From Pelobates cultripes (taxonomy: Eukaryota > Chordata > Amphibia > Anura > Pelobatidae), in assembly GCA_933207985.1 (NCBI GenBank), contig OW240915.1, positions 119,281,895-119,345,894 of the forward strand: a stretch of 64,000 nucleotides of DNA, written 5' to 3'. The translations under genes and the position numbers were made by a program. A model generated the notes under the pieces. It saw nothing but the letters and a program-made list of their open reading frames with translations. It was not told where the DNA came from and did no database searches. This document shows, one piece after another, positions 60,940 through 64,000 of the stretch (the first letter of the stretch is position 1; each line of letters starts with the position of its first letter).

Positions 60940-61870
60940 TGATGCACGCACCCCTTCCCCAATCATAATCATCACCCATGCCAGGACTACCATCTGCAAT
61001 CACATCATTCATTCCAAATATCATCACTTCCAGTCCTAATCACACTACCCATTTTTCCTAATCCCTTTACCCCAAACACCAGTCACATTACCAATTTGTT
61101 ATCTCATCACCCCAGTCATAATCTTAACCATTCATAATATTTGAATATTTGTCACCAAGCACTGGGTACATAACTAATCCCAAATCCCATCATCCCATCA
61201 TCAATGACATTACTAATGCCTAATATTATCACTCACAGACCAATTTCCATTACTAATCATAGCACCCCAACATTATTTACATTACGAATGTCTAACCCCA
61301 TCACCAACAGCACCAATTACATTACTAATTCTAATCCCAACACCCCAACTGAAAATCACAATACCCATTTCTAATCTTATCATCCCCAACCCCAATCACA
61401 TGACCCATTCTTAATACCATCACCCAGCCCCAATTACATCACTAATTCCTAATCATATCATTCCCAACCACAATCAAATTGCCCATTCCTAATCTTACCA
61501 TTCCCAGCCCCAATCACATTACCCAAGCTTTGGGTACATAACTAATACCTAATACCATCAATGACATTACTAATGCCTAATCTCATCACCACATACCAAA
61601 TTCCATTGTTGCAAAATTGTGCTTCAGACTGGGTTTTTTTGCCTTCTTTTGGATCAACCGCAAAAAACAAATGTGAGGAAGGCTGAACTTGATGGACACA
61701 AGTCTCTTTTCAGCTATGTAACTATGTAACTATGTAACTATGTAATCCTGTCACCTCAACATCAATTAAATTACTAATGCCTAATTCCATCATTCCCAGC
61801 CCTAATCAAATCACCCATTGCAAGTCTTACCATTCCCAGCCCCAATCACATTACCCATTCTTAACCTCTC
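60940..61870. repeat. Degenerate tandem array
   Basis: Irregular units of about 25-35 bp built from CCCCAATCACATTACCCATT and CTAATCCCATCA. It is interrupted by a LINE 3' end at 61608-61745. Strongly C/A/T on the plus strand, no coding. Confidence 0.8.
61608..61745 (+). mobile_element. CR1/L2-type LINE 3' end, 5'-truncated
   Basis: The 138 bp match the 3' UTR at 19895-20020 (GCAAAATTGTGCTTCARACT, TTTTGGATCAACMGCAAAAA, GGCTGAACTTGATGGACRCA) and end in (ATGTAACT)n. This is a typical 5'-truncated insertion into the tandem array. Confidence 0.85.
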
Positions 61871-62113
61871 AAGTATCATTTGCCTCTCAGTATTCAATAC
61901 CTACCTCTCAGTACAGCCTGTTACTCTTTCCATCTAACCTTCTCTGTTATCCCCTGTTCCACCCATGGCTCCTTATCATGTACCCAGTCCATCTCTCCTT
62001 CTCAGGTATCCCCTCTGATAACTCTGTTCCCTCATCCCCGGTACCCAGTTTCTTACACCCTCCTCTTACCCTTCCCCCCAGCCTCTTCCTCCCAGTCCCC
62101 CCAAGCCTCTCAC

Positions 62114-62174
62114 CGTGGTCCTGGTTGAAGCCCGCATACAGCAGGCCGTGCGGTTTACAGGGAAGTAGGTTAAT
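62114..62174 (-). pseudogene. wdr45b: WDR45B/WIPI3-like exon 1 with ATT in place of ATG
   Basis: The minus strand reads NLLPCKPHGLLYAGFNQDH after an ATT codon, followed by a GT donor (ACG|GTGAGAGG). This matches the conserved N-terminus of WDR45B (WIPI3), a beta-propeller that binds PI3P in autophagy, whose first exon ends at this point. Compared with the vertebrate protein as I remember it, two residues are missing between HG and LLYAG, and the start ATG is ATT. No in-frame ATG lies upstream before a TGA. Either it is a decayed duplicate or a divergent gene with another start. No later WDR45B exon is seen downstream in the window. Confidence 0.65.
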
Positions 62175-62692
62175 GCTTGCAGTCTCCCCTCTGGTGCCAG
62201 ATTCGGTCTCACCAATGGGTCCATTGGTTATTCAGATGAATTTCTGAACTTCAAGCCAAAATGTATTAATCAACCAAATCACTCAGGGGCTGAGCATGCT
62301 TGTTTTAGAAAAACTGTAACATATACATATTACAGAATCCTTATAACATTTAGTAAAGCTCTAAATATGATGTCATGAAGATACACAATATTAGAATACA
62401 GACCAATAGTTTGGACTAAGAATAGTCACAAGAATCAATGCAAGCTGGTTGAGTGACTGGCTCACCATCACAAAATAACACTAAGCAGTAACAGAATAAT
62501 CCGCAATGAGAATGAAACCTGTACCTTATGCCCTATGACACATATGCTTTTGTGGAGTGCTGCTAGTATTTGTCTCTCAAAATACCAATTCTTTATGTAG
62601 ATTTCTGGAAAACCAAAAAAAAAAAAAAACTGTATTTTGACTCTCAACAGTTCACACCTGTCAGGGTTATTTACTAAAGTGAGAATTCAAAG

Positions 62693-64000
62693 TTAAAGGG
62701 AAACTATAGTGCCAGGAAAACAAACTTGTTTTCCTGTCACTATGGCTTCCCCTTCGGTCAAGGCCCCCTCCCGCGGCACTAAAGGGGTTAATGTGACAAA
62801 TGTAGCCTCATCACTGGCTTTTGGAGGGGCCTGTTTGCCAGCCTCCTACCCTGTGATTATGGCCCTGTGACAAACTGAACCTCGTCAAGGGTTCTTGGAG
62901 GGGCCTGCTGGCCAGCCTCTTGCCTCAGGACTATGGGCCCCGCAATATACCTTGCCCAATGCACTTTAAAAGACTCTGTTCCTGTGAAGTATGTACTTTT
63001 GTACTCCAGACAGAGAGACAGACTGGTAGCCCTAATTCTCTGGAACTGTTTGGGCATGGGACCATGTGCACGGTGGGTCAAAAAGAGACTTCCAACAATT
63101 TCCAGAACCAGTACTCTGATCTGGGTGATTTGTGGATATGTTGTTCACCCAGATCAGGGCTATCGGGGGATGTGGTGCTTTTATGGTGATGTGTTATATT
63201 TTGGAGTACTTTCTGAACTTTGTAAAAATGTGTTTTTTCTGCCTGGAGATAATTGCGTTACTTACAGGACTTTACTCAATTATCTCCCAAGCAATGGGAA
63301 GGGATTGTGTGCTGTACATGGGAGTGTCAAAGACTGTATGTTTGTTCTGATTGGTTTGTGACCTTTGACCTGAAGAATTGAATAAAAGCCAATCTAAACC
63401 ATTAAAGCTCAGATCATCTTGCACCTTCATAAAGTCTTGGCTCATGTTTGGGGGATTGGAGAACTACACTCTGGGGATTGATATAATCACTATACTCCCC
63501 TGAGTATAATCACTAAGCTCTTGTAATAGCTGTGCCTGCTACGCTCTCAGCACTAAGAGAGGCCTACCTACTGGAAGCTGGATCCTGGTCTTGGGTCCAG
63601 GGTGGGTGGAGGACGGCAAGACCCCAACCAAGCTGCAGTGGTTCGTGGGGTTTGCGGTGGTTATGGTGTTCCAGTGCAGTGCTTATGGTAGTACGCCAGT
63701 ACTAGGAAGCAGCGATTGATGGGGGTACCCTTTCGGGGTGCAGGTGGTCCGTCACAGTTAATAACTTCTTCAGTCAGTCACTTGCCTGGGTCCAGCGCCG
63801 ATGTCTCTCGGCGCTGGCTCAGCTCCGCCCACTCTACACCCCCGCCGCCAGCTGCTGGCGGTGGAGACCTAATGCACATGCGCGGCAATGGTCGCGCGCA
63901 CATTAGACCTCTCAATAGGAAAGCATTATTCAGTGCTTCCCTATGGGGATTCCGGCGACGCTCGATGTCCTCATGCAGAGCGTGGGGACGTTGAACGTCA
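62693..64000 (+). mobile_element. TTAA-type frog repeat, split by a solo LTR, running off the window
   Basis: Starts TTAAAGGGAAACTATAGTGCC at 62693, with CAGGAAAACAAACTTGTTTTCCTG (inner palindrome), and CCTCCCGCGGCACTAAAGGG up to the LTR at 62793. It resumes at 63762 with GGCGCTGGCTCAGCTCCGCC, a GC-rich GCGCGCACATTAGACC part, and GCGACGCTCGATGTCCTCA. The TTAA start resembles that at 16142. The far end is beyond the window. Confidence 0.6.
62793..63756 (+). mobile_element. Solo LTR (TGTGAC...GTCACA) with TSD GTTAA
   Basis: 964 bp, starts TGTGACAAATGTAGCC, ends GGTGGTCCGTCACA, flanked by GTTAA at 62788-62792 and 63757-63761. The first about 75 bp are tandemly repeated (second TGTGACAAACTGAACC start at 62867). 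It contains GGCCTGCTGGCCAGCCTCTT, paired GGAGATAATTGCGTTACTTA / CAATTATCTCC, AATAAAAGCC near 63381, and CTGGGGATTGATATAATCAC. Confidence 0.88.

Noticed and set aside
60940..61870. CRISPR-like spaced repeats
   Set aside because: Units are degenerate, spacers are not unique and of irregular length, and the window is eukaryotic; it is a decayed tandem array.

Overview
This window is eukaryotic, almost certainly vertebrate, and most likely from a large anuran (frog) genome. It has no operons or long intact host ORFs. It holds nested DIRS-like, Ngaro-like, Penelope-like, Tx1/L1-like, L2/CR1-like, sushi-type Gypsy, class I ERV, hAT and TTAA-type repeats. The only host-gene traces are near the right end on the minus strand: two exons of a TFIIS (TCEA) gene and one exon-1-like segment matching WDR45B/WIPI3. 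The species call is inference from repeat content. Family names come from remembered motifs, not from searches.

Layout. 1-1765: hAT transposase relic split by a 372-bp solo LTR. 1949-9431: a Tx1/L1-like LINE with broken ORF1 and ORF2, interrupted by an antisense LTR fragment and by a 2.16-kb non-autonomous hAT that kept its 8-bp target duplication. 9435-16912: foldback elements, a Penelope-like end with a hammerhead-ribozyme-like fold, an antisense DIRS/Ngaro relic with an SGNH-like domain, minisatellites, a hAT MITE and another solo LTR. 16938-29640: two Penelope-like GIY-YIG ORFs, LINE RT relics, a class I ERV pol relic split by a cluster of TGTGAC-type LTRs, an unusual tandem-repeat peptide region present in two inverted copies, and a 5S rRNA-like segment. 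29785-36331: an antisense DIRS/Ngaro-type element with split direct repeats, interrupted by a solo LTR with target duplication. 36582-43547: a class I endogenous retrovirus with two 435-bp LTRs differing at one position by eye, a tRNA-Gly-type primer site, and defective gag, pol and env. 43660-57216: LINE sequence split by a DIRS element, which is itself split by a solo LTR and by a complete chromodomain Gypsy element, which in turn carries an antisense LINE fragment. 57217-64000: LINE 3' ends, TCEA exons, a degenerate tandem array, the WDR45B-like exon, and a TTAA-type repeat split by a solo LTR.

Nothing here looks like a cooperating pathway. The biology is the life history of mobile DNA: target-site duplications give insertion order, tRNA-primed and self-primed reverse transcription can be read from primer sites, and tyrosine-recombinase retroelements are recognisable by terminal-repeat geometry. 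Nearly every coding region is broken by frameshift, stop or deletion. The longest open frame is 477 codons of Gypsy protease and reverse transcriptase.
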